A DNA stretch of 64,000 bases from Stichopus chloronotus (taxonomy: Eukaryota; Echinodermata; Holothuroidea; Aspidochirotida; Stichopodidae). Numbering within the stretch: position 1 is the first letter of the stretch; every line of letters begins with the position of its first letter. Position numbers and translations under genes: made by a program. The DNA is taken from positions 4,920,709 to 4,984,708 of the forward strand of contig CM037833.1 of the NCBI GenBank assembly GCA_021234535.1. Direction: 5' to 3'. Shown here piece by piece: positions 53,451 through 64,000 of the stretch. Under the pieces are notes generated by a model that did not search any database, was not told the origin of the DNA, and worked only from the letters and a program-made list of their open reading frames with translations.

Positions 53451-53545
53451 TGAGTGAATCTCCATCAGTGGAGAAGGCCATCAAGGAGAGCAGACACTTT
53501 AGTGATCCAGTGTCTGCTACTACATGGTACAGAATGAAACCAAAG
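53451..53545 (+). pseudogene. Small exon, methyltransferase-like gene
   Basis: Acceptor TTTTAAGCACAG and donor CCAAAG|GTGAGTG. Encodes SESPSVEKAIKESRHFSD, then ATTWYRMKPK. Clean splice signals, but the junction phase with the preceding exon does not fit exactly, so membership in the gene is uncertain. Confidence 0.35.
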
Positions 53546-53785
53546 GTGAGTGCTCATTGGGTAATGGTGATAGGGACCCACCATTTTAGTTTTGATGCAA
53601 AGAGAAACATATGTGATATGAATCCTCTTATTTTTGTGGAGGAGTGACATTCTCAGGTGTACCAGAGCTTAACACCTGTCTCATTGTTGTGTAATGAATT
53701 CGTCAAGACCGCAATCTGGTGTGTTTTTGACCTCAAGCCTAATGTCACTAAAGTTAGGTCATTGCATTTTTTTTATTCCTTGCCG

Positions 53786-53862
53786 AAGGCCGAAGGAATC
53801 TATGCGATGGTGATGTCGTGTGTGTGTGTATGTGTGTGGGTGTGCGTGCGTGTGCTATTGGT
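53786..53862 (+). repeat. (TG)n-associated repeat, 5' part
   Basis: GCCGAAGGAATCTATGCGAT, GGTGATGTCGTGTGTGTG, then a mixed TG/CG tract. The rest of the family is absent. Instead a region with several CGTCCNCGGTTG-like motifs follows (to ~54190). Confidence 0.7.
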
Positions 53863-55650
53863 CCCAATCGTGGACGTTTGAATGAATGCGCACCCGACAA
53901 CCGCGGACACACCTTCAATAGTGGACCGTCCTCGGTTGAAGTAATGACTTCAAACGATCTATTTTTGTCCAAAAATTACGCCCTCTAAATATTTTGTCTA
54001 TTCGACGATAGTCCACGTTTGCCTATTTCCCAGCATTTTTCTTGTGGGTGATGTAAATGGCCGGACCTCCATTTGTGTGTACATAATATAAATATCGCCC
54101 TCTATTGTCCGGAGCACGCGTCCTCGGTTTGGTAGTATAACACTGACAGTGAGAGAGAGCATATTCGTCCACGGTTGAGTATGTCGGTAACAAGGTGGGC
54201 CGCTGTATATATATATCGTGTACTAATATACTGCACTGGCGTAGGTAGGTGCTAGGACTGTCAGTGCACGAACCTGCAAGTGATGACAAGTGATACTTTG
54301 GTTCGACCTCGGTAAGTTTGAAAAATTATTATTTTTCCACAAGTAGTAATGTGATTGTAAGTGACTCATCCTAAGAAGACTACTACTGTTTGTATAATTA
54401 ATAGCTGACCACTGAATCATCGCTTGTGTAACGTTGAACCGAACATTAGCCTAACAGAAGACTTTAGCATAGTCCTACTGCCAGTACTGGGACTTGTGAG
54501 TATCATACAGTACGTTGATCACTTCATGAATGTCAGGACCACAAAATATTAACAAAAATAATAAAATCAATGAAAATTTGCGGTAAACATAAATCAGGTG
54601 TCTCTCCTTTTTTTGCTGTATGTTGCTATTGCCTAAATTGAGGTAGTCCATAGAAAAGGAATTTTGAAGTGGAAGGTTGGAATACACAACACAACATTTA
54701 TGAAGCAATTTTGAGTCGATCACTAGCAAAAACAAGAGCAAAGAGAAACAATTAATTACCACAAATCAGAATAATCGTGGTTATAAACAAAAAGAACGTT
54801 GTCTTTGCTTTCTGAAATTATACTAGACAACGATCATCAAAAAAATTCTAGTCTAAGTCCTGTATATGTAGGCTCTATTTGCACTGTACTTAAAATGTGA
54901 CACCAATGAATGGACTAAAACTACGGTAAGAGGATTTGTGTGCCATTTCATATCAGAGATGGGATGGGGGTGGGCAGCAGAATTTTTGTCTGACATGGCT
55001 TGTTTTCTTCAGGTGGGCAATTCTTGTTTAACAAAATAAGAAAATAATGGTATTTTGGATTTTATTATGATACATGCCTCTTCTGTAGTTCCTTGAGTAC
55101 TATATTTACAGTTGCTAGGACAATAGTATTTCGCTAGAGCAATGCTGGTCAGTGGGACATCAGGTGGTAATAACTTTTAACAATATAGATCGACATTGAA
55201 CTTTATAAACTACGTACAATATAGATATGTAGGGTGTTAAGGAATTTGGGTTCATGTTGTTTGACACATGTTCCTTTAAAATTTAAAAAGGCCAACCTGC
55301 TTTCTTTGATGGATTGGCTAGTGCTTCAAGTTGGTCAAAATGACCTATAAGGATTAAAACCTTGTACAGTGGTCATGCTGGTATACAGTAACCTACCAGG
55401 CAAATAGATGAGTACTACTTGACCAGGAACTTGAATCCTAATGGAATTTGTATTCTGTTTACACCCAGGTATAGCCAAGACTGCGCTACGCAGGTTCAGT
55501 TTTAGACCCGACTGTGCAAACCCTGTTGGACCTGGTACAAACAGTTTACTACAGTGAGATATACCGTCTGACAAAGATACCCAAATACCATGGAATGTTT
55601 TAATTTACTTTCATCATCTTTTTTATGTATTTCATGTTGTATTACTGTAG
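53863..55650. other. Non-coding spacer with CGTCC.CGGTTG motifs
   Basis: CGTCCTCGGTTGA (53930), GTCCACGTTTGCC (54011), CGTCCTCGGTTTGG (54119) and CGTCCACGGTTGAG (54167) recur within 250 bp, and TGTCCACGGTTGG is the start of the 112-bp satellite at 59.8 kb. No gene is seen in the remainder. Confidence 0.5.
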
Positions 55651-57676
55651 GGACGATCACGGAGGATACTGTAAGTCCTCAGCATGAAGGAATCATTGGA
55701 CCTGCTTGATCAAACAAGAGAAGTAATAGGTGTCTGGAAAGATAACCCTTTCTTGTTTGCAAAACTTCAAAGTGAAGGATATCTAAGAGGATCTGATGTG
55801 ATAACAATACATGCAATCCTGTGTGGTGCAGAACATCCAGAATATCTCACTTCAACTAGCCTCTGTAAGCACATCGGACCTGTGTCTCAAATCATGAATC
55901 TAAAAAACAATGAACTAGACATTCTTGCAAGATTCATGGGTCACAACATACGCACACACCGAGAGTACTATCGCCTCCAGGGGCAGACGTACAACTTGCT
56001 AAAGTTCTGAGGTTCTTTTCAATATGGAAAAAGGCAGCATCCAAAACTTGACTGGAAAGACTCTAGATGATATCGGGTTACTGGACGATGAAGGTAACTA
56101 CATTAATTTTCCTATGGTGATGTAATAGTCTTTTCATTTATGTTATTTCATCAAAGATCTCCATAACATATTGCTCTACATTGCCATATTGAACTCATGT
56201 TCTGTAGACTTGTGCAATACTGCTCACATGACCCAATGCTATTGTTTTGCTTGATACTGTGAGTTGGCTATTGTTATTCATTTTGTCTTTACTGCATATT
56301 CACTTGTGCGTTCAATTACTTTCTACCTGATCTGCATTTAAGAGATGTGTATCATCTCCAACCACGTACCTGTCTGTTCATTGAGCTGCACAGAAGCCAA
56401 AACCTTTTTGATGCCGCAACTGCTTGATATTTGATTTTTTGATCGGGGTATTGGTTTTAATTGTAAAATATTTCTCTGTCTTCAGAGGTCCCACTTGAAA
56501 CCCCTGGAGAAGACGAAGAAATTGAATACTCCCCCAAAGAAACCACACATGCGGTTGAGGATCTTGGCAAAAATGTTGCGGTTGCCCAAGTCTCTGGCTC
56601 ACATCTGGACATTCAGTCTCAACAAAGTCTGGGTGAGGCACTTGAACTTGCATAGCATACTGATATAGCTAAAATCAAAGCTAAGACCATAAAATCAACA
56701 GCTGTAGTTTAGCATTGACTATAGCTGTTCATATATTCTTGTCATACTAGATTTTCCATATAAAGTTTACTTGCACATAAAATTCACTAGATGTCCAAAA
56801 CCTTAAGCATTTTCCCAACAAGGGGTAGTAGAAATGAATGTAACATACTGTTTATTTTGTCTGTCTTGGATTGTTTATAGCAGTAAGGTAATGTACTGTA
56901 GATTAAGGAACTGCCAATTAGCCATCCATTTCTATATTGCATTTAACCTGCATTGTCAAAAATATGAATTGAAATACATCCTTTTCTTCCTTTTTTCTTT
57001 CCCTTGAAAGTATTCAATGAAATTAATCTGATTAAATATCACTAACATATATTTGGTACATGATGCACGATAGACAAAAACATCATGTTATTGTTTGGAA
57101 AAACTACAAGGGAATACGGCAGTGAATTGTGATAAAAAAAAGGGGAGCTGGAACTCACATGAGGATGCAGTTGATGCGCAATAGGTCAAATTAGAGTAAA
57201 CGTGATCAGAAAAACTAAAAAAGTGATAGCACCTAACTGTCCTTTTCCTTTATAATAGCACTTGCCTAACCTTGATAATGAAACTTCATTGGTACGTATT
57301 ACAATAGAAGCTATCATTACACGATCAGCGAGAAATATTTGCAAATATAGCAATTATGTAAGTAATTACAGTTTGGTTCTCTTAATTTTTAGAAGATCCT
57401 TTGCATATTTCACTTTTGATTTATATTCATATTTATTTTGAATTATCAATAAAGAAGACTAAGAAAGCGGCTACAAGGATGATGTGGACTACCAAAGAAA
57501 AGAGTGCTGTGATAGAACACTTTCTTCATTGCTTTGAAACACACAGGTTGCCAGGTGAAGAAAACATTCAAAAGGTCATTAATTCAGAGCATGCACTCAG
57601 TTCCAGGAAATGGACTAATGTCAAGGATTTTACAAGACATAATTTAAAAATGTCTGATCCCTTGGGTTTTCTCTAG
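55651..57676 (+). pseudogene. Second tyrosine-recombinase-like locus (C-terminal part)
   Basis: Exons: 55651-56093 (VWKDNPFLFAKLQSEGYLRG, LTSTSLCKHIGPVSQIMNL, DILARFMGHNIRTHREYYRL, then after a 1-nt shift MEKGSIQNLTGKTLDDIG; donor GAAG|GTAACT), 56486-56632 (acidic linker VPLETPGEDEEIEYSPKE) and ~57453-57676 (MMWTTKEKSAVIEHFLHCFE, ALSSRKWTNVKDFTRHNLK, stop TAG). The domain order is the same as at 33-36 kb. The Arg of the T-x-x-R position is Cys here (SLCK), a TAA lies at ~55675 in the expected frame, and all N-terminal parts are missing, so this is a dead partial copy. Confidence 0.65.
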
Positions 57677-57679
57677 AAA

Positions 57680-59725
57680 TTTCAGTACCCAGAGACGTAA
57701 TAAAAGTGTGACAATCATCATTACTATGTTACTAGGATTTTTCAAGGAAGGACTGATGTTGCTTTTTTATAGCAGATACGTTGATTTCCTTTAGTTCAGT
57801 AGATGTCTTGTTTGCACAACTAAAGTGGTTGAGCAACCTGCGAGTTAACAGAACCAGCTTGTTAACTAAAACTGCCTTACATTCCAGATAAAGAAGTGTC
57901 ATGTGAACATTTTGTATGTTAAAGTATGGGTCTTTTTACTACGCAATTGTGTCACCTTAAAAGTTTTCAATAATTGTTGATTACAAACAATACTTTTGTT
58001 CTGCAACTAACTTTAATGCATTTAGCACATATGGGTAAAATCCTGTAAAATATGCCATTACCATTGATGATAAAAGTGGACATCTTCATAAATGTTTGAA
58101 TACCTCAAATTACTTTCAAGCAGCAATAATCTCTGTGTAATAATTGTACATTACATGCTAATCTCCACAAGTTCTTTAAAGAACATCAGAAGACATCCAT
58201 TTGTGTGCATGTTGTAAAACAAGGGACCCTGTTTTTCTACAGAATGTGCATCTACTTGCAAATCAGTATCTGTGTATTTACTCTTAGCCATTTGTTCTAT
58301 ATTTTGACATGTAATCAATTGTATTTTCCCATACTTTGGCTCGGACTTGTATGAGTTGCAACTTTTTTCAAGTCAATGCTATGATTTTAATATCTCTGTG
58401 TGGCAAATTTATCCTACTTATGTTAGTATGAAAAGGTGATTATTAATGGTATCCTGAAAGTCAAGCTGTGTTCCTTACATTCTTGTTTCACAAATTGATT
58501 TGTCGTTTTAATTAGTGACTCTTATTCAATTCCTTGAAGGTCTTGAATGAGTCTACACTTCTAAAATGACAGGATGATGAGTGTAAAGAGTGAAGTTAAT
58601 CAGTTGATGTGATTTCAAGCTCTCAGATGTTTGCAAGATTTGTCCCAAGCTTTCCATTCAAGTATTAAAACAGATGTTTCATTTCTTTCACTGAAACTTA
58701 ATCTATTCTGTATACAGACTCTGCCTCATGCGTGAAAATAAGTTATTGTTCCTCATTTCACCTTTGTCAAAGCACAAAATTATTGTGTTGAGGTATACTA
58801 ATCTAATAGGAAGCAAAAGTTTGATGATGATCATTATCATCCAATCAAACTGAAAGAAATCCCTCATTTGATGCAACCTCTTTTGTATTTTCGAAGGAAT
58901 CTACAGTATTTACAATGGCAAACTAATATTTATGTTTTTGCTAGTGTTACATTTACCTTGTGTTGCTTTTTTTTTTCTCATGTTGTACTTTTGAAGGAAC
59001 TTAATTGTTATGGTAAATTAGTGGGTATGTTTTGAAGGGGTAGTTTATTTGCATGGTGTTACTTTTTCTTCTTGCCCTGAATTGCATGACCTCTCAATTG
59101 CCAACTGTAAGTTTGAAAAAAAAAAGACAGGAAGATGTTTCTTTCTGAAAGTTTATTTCTGGTCTTTTGTTTAATTGTTTTCATTTAGCCAGGGAATATT
59201 TTGATTTGAAAACCACCTTTATTGTCCCCTTTAGATGTCATTACTGTGAACATTAGCTTGGTGTGAGTAGTCCATATCCTAATATCCTCCCACACTCCAA
59301 GAAAACTCTTCCTTAAAGACCAATGTGCACTCCGTTTTTAGTCTACTGTCTTGTTCACTCTGTGTATCCCTTCAACATGCGTTACAACATGCATTTACAT
59401 ATCCATGTTATCAGCATGAAATGTTAATCTGTTAAAATTGAACGAGAAGTGGATGTTAAGTTTTGCCAGTTTCCTCTCTATCCAAAACCATTAATATGTA
59501 ACCAGGAATCATAAATAGTGAATACTGTTGTTAAGAGGCCATTATCATACATCAACATTCCCTCCATTATGGTTTTCACATCCAGAACGCTGGACAGGTG
59601 ACAGGCGGTTGAAGGGGTTCTCTCCATGAATCATCCCCATCATGACCTCTTCAAACTCCCAGCCTCTGTGCCACCAATAAACAATGACAGCATTTGCACC
59701 GTTCTATCAAAACTCAAGTAAATAG
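57680..59725. other. Non-coding spacer
   Basis: About 2 kb, AT-rich, with no gene, satellite or element recognised. Confidence 0.4.
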
Positions 59726-59727
59726 TA

Positions 59728-60340
59728 ATTGTCAGAAGGGGTACAGAACATATTAGCAATGTTCACGGTCGGTTTGCCCAAATAAATGGAGATAGGTGCC
59801 CGCAATTGCATAGCTTTTTCTTGGCATCATCGATTAAAAGTTGCTCAGAAGGGGTATGGTGCACTTTAAAATGTCCAGAGTTGGATGGTTTGTGGAAATA
59901 AAAGGAGATAGTGTCCACGATTGCATAGCTTTCCCTTTGTCTCCTCGTAGTGATGTTGCACGTGTGTTCAGTGCATCATAAAATGTCCATGGTTAGTATG
60001 TGGAATTAGTAGGAGATAGTGTCCACAATTGCATAGCTTGTGCTTTGCGTCCTTGATTGAATGTTGCTCTGAAGAGGGACAGTGCACTGTAAAAATGTCC
60101 ACGGTTGGTATGTGGCAATTAATAGATGGTGTCCACGATTGTACAGCTTGCGCTTTATGTCCTTGATTGGATGTGACTTAGAAGAGGCACAGAGTACTGT
60201 AAACATGTCCACGGTTGGTATGTGGAAAGATCAGGAAATGGTGTCAACGATTGAATAGCTTGTGCTTTGTGTCCTCGTTTGAATGTTACCCAGAAAGGGG
60301 AAAGTGGATAGCAGCAATGTCCACGATTTAAATGTGGGAA
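59728..60340 (+). repeat. 112-bp tandem satellite, about 5 units
   Basis: Units start with ATGTCCACGGTTGGTATGTG or a variant at 59759, 59871, 59983, 60095, 60205 and 60317, so the period is 112, 112, 112, 110 and 112 bp. Each unit holds GGAGATAGTGTCCACGATTG, GCATAGCTTGTGCTTTG and a GAAGAGGGACAGTGCACTGT-like end. Divergence between units is moderate. No ORF. Confidence 0.9.
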
Positions 60341-60460
60341 AACACAATGTATAAATGCTAATAAAACATGCTTTAACCTTTCTGTCAACTTTTTTACTAG
60401 TTTGTTGACCCAAAACATGTTATTTCCTTTCAATTTAACACCAAGAAATATCGAAATTAC

Positions 60461-60840
60461 GACGTCCACGGTTAGATAGTGTACACAAGTGTCCTCGAGC
60501 ATGTATGTGTGCGTGTGTGTGTGTGTGACGCCCTGCTTGTAAACACTCAAGAAGGGTAACCATGATAGATCTCACACTTGGTGTGTGGGTTGGTCATATT
60601 GAGTAGATGATTCCTATTGTTTTTGGTGGAGGTCAAAGGTCATTCGAGGTCACCAGAGGTCAAACTGTAAAAACCTTGTAAACACAATATCTCCAGAAGG
60701 GTAACTGTGACTGATGTCATACTTTATGTGTGGGTTGGTCAGATTGAGTAGATGATCCCTATTGTTTTTAGTGGAGGTCAAAGATCATTTGAGGTCACCA
60801 AAGATCATTTCGACATGGTCCCTTCCCTTCTCCACTGAGT
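60461..60840 (+). repeat. (TG)n-associated repeat with internal duplication
   Basis: GACGTCCACGGTTAGATAGT, TG microsatellite (60504-60528), GACGCCCTGCTTGTAAACAC, CAAGAAGGGTAACCATGATA, GAGTAGATGATTCCTATTGT, then GGAGGTCAAAGGTCATTCGA. The latter part is repeated ~137 bp downstream (GAGTAGATGATCCCTATTGT at 60739). Most complete copy of the family in the window. Confidence 0.85.
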
Positions 60841-60929
60841 TGCTTAGGTTGGTAAGTGATTGTATGTGTGTAAAAAAATGAGATAATGGCAAGGAATCAC
60901 TAAGTCATTTGACTTTCTGGTTTTTTCAG

Positions 60930-61163
60930 GTGATGATGAGATGCTGGTCGACAGTGTTGGCAGCATCACTATTGCAAGAAAAGGCCAGGTTCAGCCATTC
61001 AGCCATTACTGTCGTAATTACATAGAGGTTGGCAAGGTGGAGCTGTACATGCATGATGGTTGCCCGGTAGATGAAGAGCAAAAGCCTGTCAGTCTCTACC
61101 AGGAACTGATAGCAGCTCTCAGCCATCCAAAAGAATGGATTGGGGATGCATGCAGTGGCACAG
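60930..61163 (+). pseudogene. Methyltransferase-like exon ending in CSGTG
   Basis: Acceptor GGTTTTTTCAG and donor GCACAG|GTAATT. Encodes DDEMLVDSVGSITIARKGQV, PFSHYCRNYIEVGKVELYM, SLYQELIAALSHPKEWIGD and ACSGTG. The W-x-x-D-x-x-SGTG segment is the SAM-binding loop of DNA adenine/cytosine methylases. The frame is open and phase 1 joins well to the next exon. Confidence 0.6.
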
Positions 61164-61718
61164 GTAATTTAGTCATTAAGTTGCATTACATAAGTCTTTT
61201 TTTTACTTTGAAAGTATGAGAAACCTACACATTCTGGAAATCTTAAAGGTGTGTGTGTATGAGAGGGAGGTGATGTGTAGGTGGCACTTATTACGTCATT
61301 AAAATCAAGTAGGAGTTGCGAGTAGTTTAAGAGTCGCGACTACTCAGGCTGTGATTACTCCACTTCAAAAATGTGGGAGTGAGGGAGTCACTCAAGCAGA
61401 GTTACGAATTCTCAAGTATTTGAAAGCTTAAACAATGGATGGTCTATTGTTAAAGTTAGTGTTAACGAAACACACGTAAGACAACCGAATATCTCCTAAA
61501 TGCAATATTTTGCAAATACGTGAATTGATTTCTCAATTTTCATGATGTTGTCCTGTATAAAATGTATATCTGATGGCTTTGTAAGAAAAACAAGAAGATG
61601 AAGCTGAAGGACTGGCAAAAAGCTGGTTTAGCATGGCACAATCGAGGAACTTGTAGGATAACCTTTGAAGAATTTGTTGCAATTGTTGATGCCTTCCTTA
61701 TTTTTTAAATTTTTTTAG

Positions 61719-61945
61719 GAACTGGATGTTTAGCAGCCCTCCTTGAAGACAGGTGTGTCCTTTCTTAAGAACAGGATGTGGCTAAGATTCATCACATGAA
61801 AGTTCGCCTAAGTGCATCACTTGGTGGCAGTTCCATAAAGAAAAGGTTGACAGATTGTGCCAACAGTGAAGACGACACTCAGGACAGTGAAGAGGATGTC
61901 AATATTCACGAACTTGAGGATGCATCCAGTCACCTATTGGAATGA
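61719..61945 (+). pseudogene. Methyltransferase-like last exon with in-frame TAA
   Basis: Acceptor TTTTTTTAG. Joined to the previous exon it reads TGCLAALLEDRCVLS, then TAA (61766-61768), then EQDVAKIHHMKVRLSASLGG and an acidic tail (DSEEDVNIHELEDASSH), stop at 61943-61945. The TAA sits just before the E of the ligand-binding 'xEQD' motif II, so a full protein is not made unless the stop is bypassed or is a sequencing error. Confidence 0.55.
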
Positions 61946-62219
61946 AAATGTATTTGTATCTGTGTCTGCCTGTCTGTTATATTTTGCTAAATGCAGCTAC
62001 TGTAAAAATGTAATGTTTGTATGTGGTGCTATATTTCATCACTTTATTTCTTTATATTTTACCTCATAAAGTAATTAATTAGTAATTACAAGTTATCTCT
62101 TTTTCTGATAATTTAACGTATGTTTTTGGCCAACTTTGTTAGACGTTTGTAGAGGTCAGTCAATTCAGATTTCATTTTTCATTATCATTATACTGTGCAT
62201 TATACACAAATTATACACA

Positions 62220-63050
62220 ATCCTGTGAGGGAGTTACACGTATATCCCTCGCAGTTTCTTGCTGTTTAGTTAAAGTTAATATAAATGCAGAAATGTCAGT
62301 TACAAGCACACTGTTGGTAAAAGGCTGTTTGACAATAACGTTCATCATTTGTTGTAACATTTCTGTATGAGAGATATATCCCCCATCGGTTCCACCTAAC
62401 TTGTTATGGGTTTACATAGATTACCTTGTACTTGAATGTGTCATTACTCTATGAGGGGGTTACGCATTTATCCCTCGTAGATTCTTGTTTCTTGATTGTG
62501 TCTAAGTGGGTTACCCGTACGTCTAATGTAGGTTCTGCCTTAAATTATGTCGATTAACTCGTGAGAATATTATCTTAGAATTATTTTCTCATTTTATTTG
62601 GTATATTCCCTATAGACAAAACCCACTGTAGGTTTACTAAGAACTTTTCTTTGTGCAGACTAAGCTAACCGATTGTTTCATTCTATGTTTACAAGCACAC
62701 TGAAGATTTCTGTGGTTGGTAAAAGGCTGTTTGACAATTACTACATCATTTATTGTAACATCTCTGTATGAGGGGTTTACTGGTATATCCCTCATAGGTT
62801 CCGTTTAACATGGGTTTACGTAGATTACCTTGTGCTTGAATGTGTCATTACTGTATGAGGGGGTTACGCATATATCCCTCGTAGATTCTTATTTCTTGTG
62901 TCTAAGTGGGTTACCTGTATGTCTAACGTAGGTTCTGCCTTAAATTATGTCGATTAACTCGCAAGAATATTATCTGAGAATGTCTTTTCCATTTTATTTG
63001 GTGTATTCTCTATAGTCATAGCCCACTGTAGATTTTCTAAGAACAGTTCG
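62220..63050 (+). repeat. ~400-bp tandem duplication with GAGGG palindromes
   Basis: Unit 1 is about 62301-62690 and unit 2 about 62691-63045 (TTGGTAAAAGGCTGTTTGAC at 62314 and 62716). Both carry TAGATTACCTTGTNCTTGAA, TCTAAGTGGGTTACC, GGTTCTGCCTTAAATTATGT and CGATTAACTCG. Embedded palindromes such as TATGAGGGGTTTACTGGTAT-ATCCCTCATA lie at 62224-62253, ~62366-62388, 62449-62480, 62767-62796 and 62854-62883. Confidence 0.8.
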
Positions 63051-64000
63051 AGAACTGTTTATCCTATTGGTGAAAATGATCACAAGCAAATTATCATTTT
63101 TCTTTAGACCAATAGTTAACTGTACCTCTTTCTCGCCGATCTAATAATGACAGCTTTACACATGTATTTTAAAACGGCATCTTTAAGTCATTTTTAAATT
63201 TGGAAACTTCCACGTCATTTTTTACCTCTTGTAAAAATATTTTACGGTAATTAAAGGAGAATGAAGTAATATATTTTATGGCTGTGTGATTAGGGCCTTG
63301 AGGGTATGATTTTGTAAGATTTACCTCACTGATAGGAGACTTGTCAAGTTTTCAGAATGTTAAAATAACTTTCAAGAAGGGATTGTGAAATACCTTAAAG
63401 TTTTGTGACTATCATTCGAAACATGGTCACATATTTCAGTACAAATGACCATTTCTCTTTCAAAACTCAACTTCTAGTCTTACCTTGTTATATGTACTTC
63501 CTTTCAGCTTTTTACTTTGTAAGATCACACTAGAAGGAAAAGAAAAAATGTTCTGGTTCAGGCGAAAATGGAATTTCATTAGCAATAAGTAGAATATGTG
63601 ATTGTACTAGAAACTTTCGTGTTTTTTGGTTAGATTCCGTGTTTTACAAAGAAAATATCTCGAAATGCCAAATGTTATTAATTGAAAGCATTTGTTACCA
63701 CGTTTAGTAAAAGGTGAAAATGATAGTATTTCTCACCTATTGAGCGGAAAATGTTTTAAATGTAGTAAATGTAAATGTAATTAAATACAAGAGCAAAAGC
63801 GATGCACAGGGTGCAGTAAGTGTAAATGAAAATGCAGAAGTCATAAAATGTTAAAGATGTGAAAATGAGAAAAGACGACAAGTATAGTAAAATGTACTTA
63901 AGGTATTATCATAGTCTACAAGAAATGTATTCTGAGGAAGAGAGGCGGAAATGTGTATTGAGAAAAGTATTGAGTGTTTTGGTTGCTGAGAGCAATACCA
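63051..64000. other. Non-coding end of window
   Basis: AT-rich with no gene or repeat recognised apart from weak GTAAATGTAAATGTAAT reiteration near 63765-63785. Confidence 0.4.

Larger units (their letters stand above)
52470..61945 (+). pseudogene. Probable DNA methyltransferase-like gene (beta-class order), broken
   Basis: Plus-strand pieces: 52470-53077, 53451-53545, 60930-61163 and 61719-61945, each with splice signals. The first ends with NVLLLDWGTILEAV and ALIILDKPQ, where N6-adenine/N4-cytosine methylases have D-P-P-Y (motif IV). The last two join across an intron into WIGDACSGTGTGCLAALLED, the SAM-binding motif I, followed by the acidic EQD. Motif IV before motif I is the beta-class order of bacterial-type methylases. 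Lesions: TAA at 52764, a frameshift near 52835 and TAA at 61766. The 7-kb gap between exons holds a tyrosine-recombinase-like copy and a satellite. One gene is inferred from motif order and not proven. Confidence 0.45.

Noticed and set aside
1..64000. tRNA or rRNA genes
   Set aside because: Looked for GGTTCGAATCC-type B boxes and conserved rRNA blocks by eye and found none; small RNAs could still be missed.

Overview
This is a metazoan genomic window: genes are split by GT-AG introns, and the DNA is AT-rich and crowded with transposon remains. It carries Tx1-type, CR1/L2-like and Jockey/I-like LINEs, a Ty1/copia element, a BEL/Pao element, MITEs and several satellites. The mix of these families with TAGGCCTA-rich spacers suggests a marine invertebrate, perhaps an echinoderm or another deuterostome. 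That placement is an impression and was not tested. No rRNA, tRNA, CRISPR array or prokaryotic operon was seen.

Layout. 0-1 kb holds TTAA-flanked MITE copies and a possible PIF/Harbinger (HARBI1-like) fragment. 1.27-4.38 kb is a fossil minus-strand LINE that lacks its 3' half. 5.6-6.7 kb has remains of an unrecognised coiled-coil gene (minus). 7.0-9.1 kb is a 5'-truncated CR1/L2-like LINE (minus). 10.27-15.11 kb is a nearly intact Tx1/L1-group LINE (plus) whose ORF1 has a single stop and whose ORF2 is an open 1129 codons. 15-20.9 kb is repeat-rich non-coding DNA. 20.9-25.3 kb is a multi-exon minus-strand gene of the type I associate with DUF7869, with spaced acidic motifs like a DDE nuclease. 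25.8-29.7 kb is a decayed Ty1/copia element. 29.97-30.99 kb is a second, internally deleted Tx1 ORF1 copy that runs into a ~240-bp satellite (to 32.6 kb).

32.9-37.2 kb holds a tyrosine-recombinase-like gene (plus): acidic N-terminus, zinc-finger-like Cys/His pairs, a catalytic-type C-terminus and a W/R-W-VK terminal domain. Its last exon has been tandemly multiplied. 41.75-46.5 kb is a minus-strand gene resembling the SAMD3-like family. 43.4-43.6 kb is a GC-rich 20-bp minisatellite. 47.22-51.88 kb is a BEL/Pao element (minus) with a 5-bp target duplication and a large deletion that removed most of pol and part of one LTR. 52.5-61.9 kb holds exons of a probable bacterial-type (beta-order) DNA methyltransferase-like gene (plus). 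A second, more decayed tyrosine-recombinase-like copy (55.65-57.68 kb) and a 112-bp satellite lie between its exons. The right end (62.2-63.05 kb) is a ~400-bp tandem duplication studded with GAGGG...CCCTC palindromes.

The most interesting material is the pair of tyrosine-recombinase-like loci, one of them interleaved with a methyltransferase-like gene, together with the DUF7869-like gene. All look like domesticated or decaying mobile-element genes of poorly described types. Most carry stops or frameshifts, so I treat them as pseudogenes or badly damaged copies unless transcripts show otherwise. Gene-family calls rest on motifs read by eye; no database search was possible.
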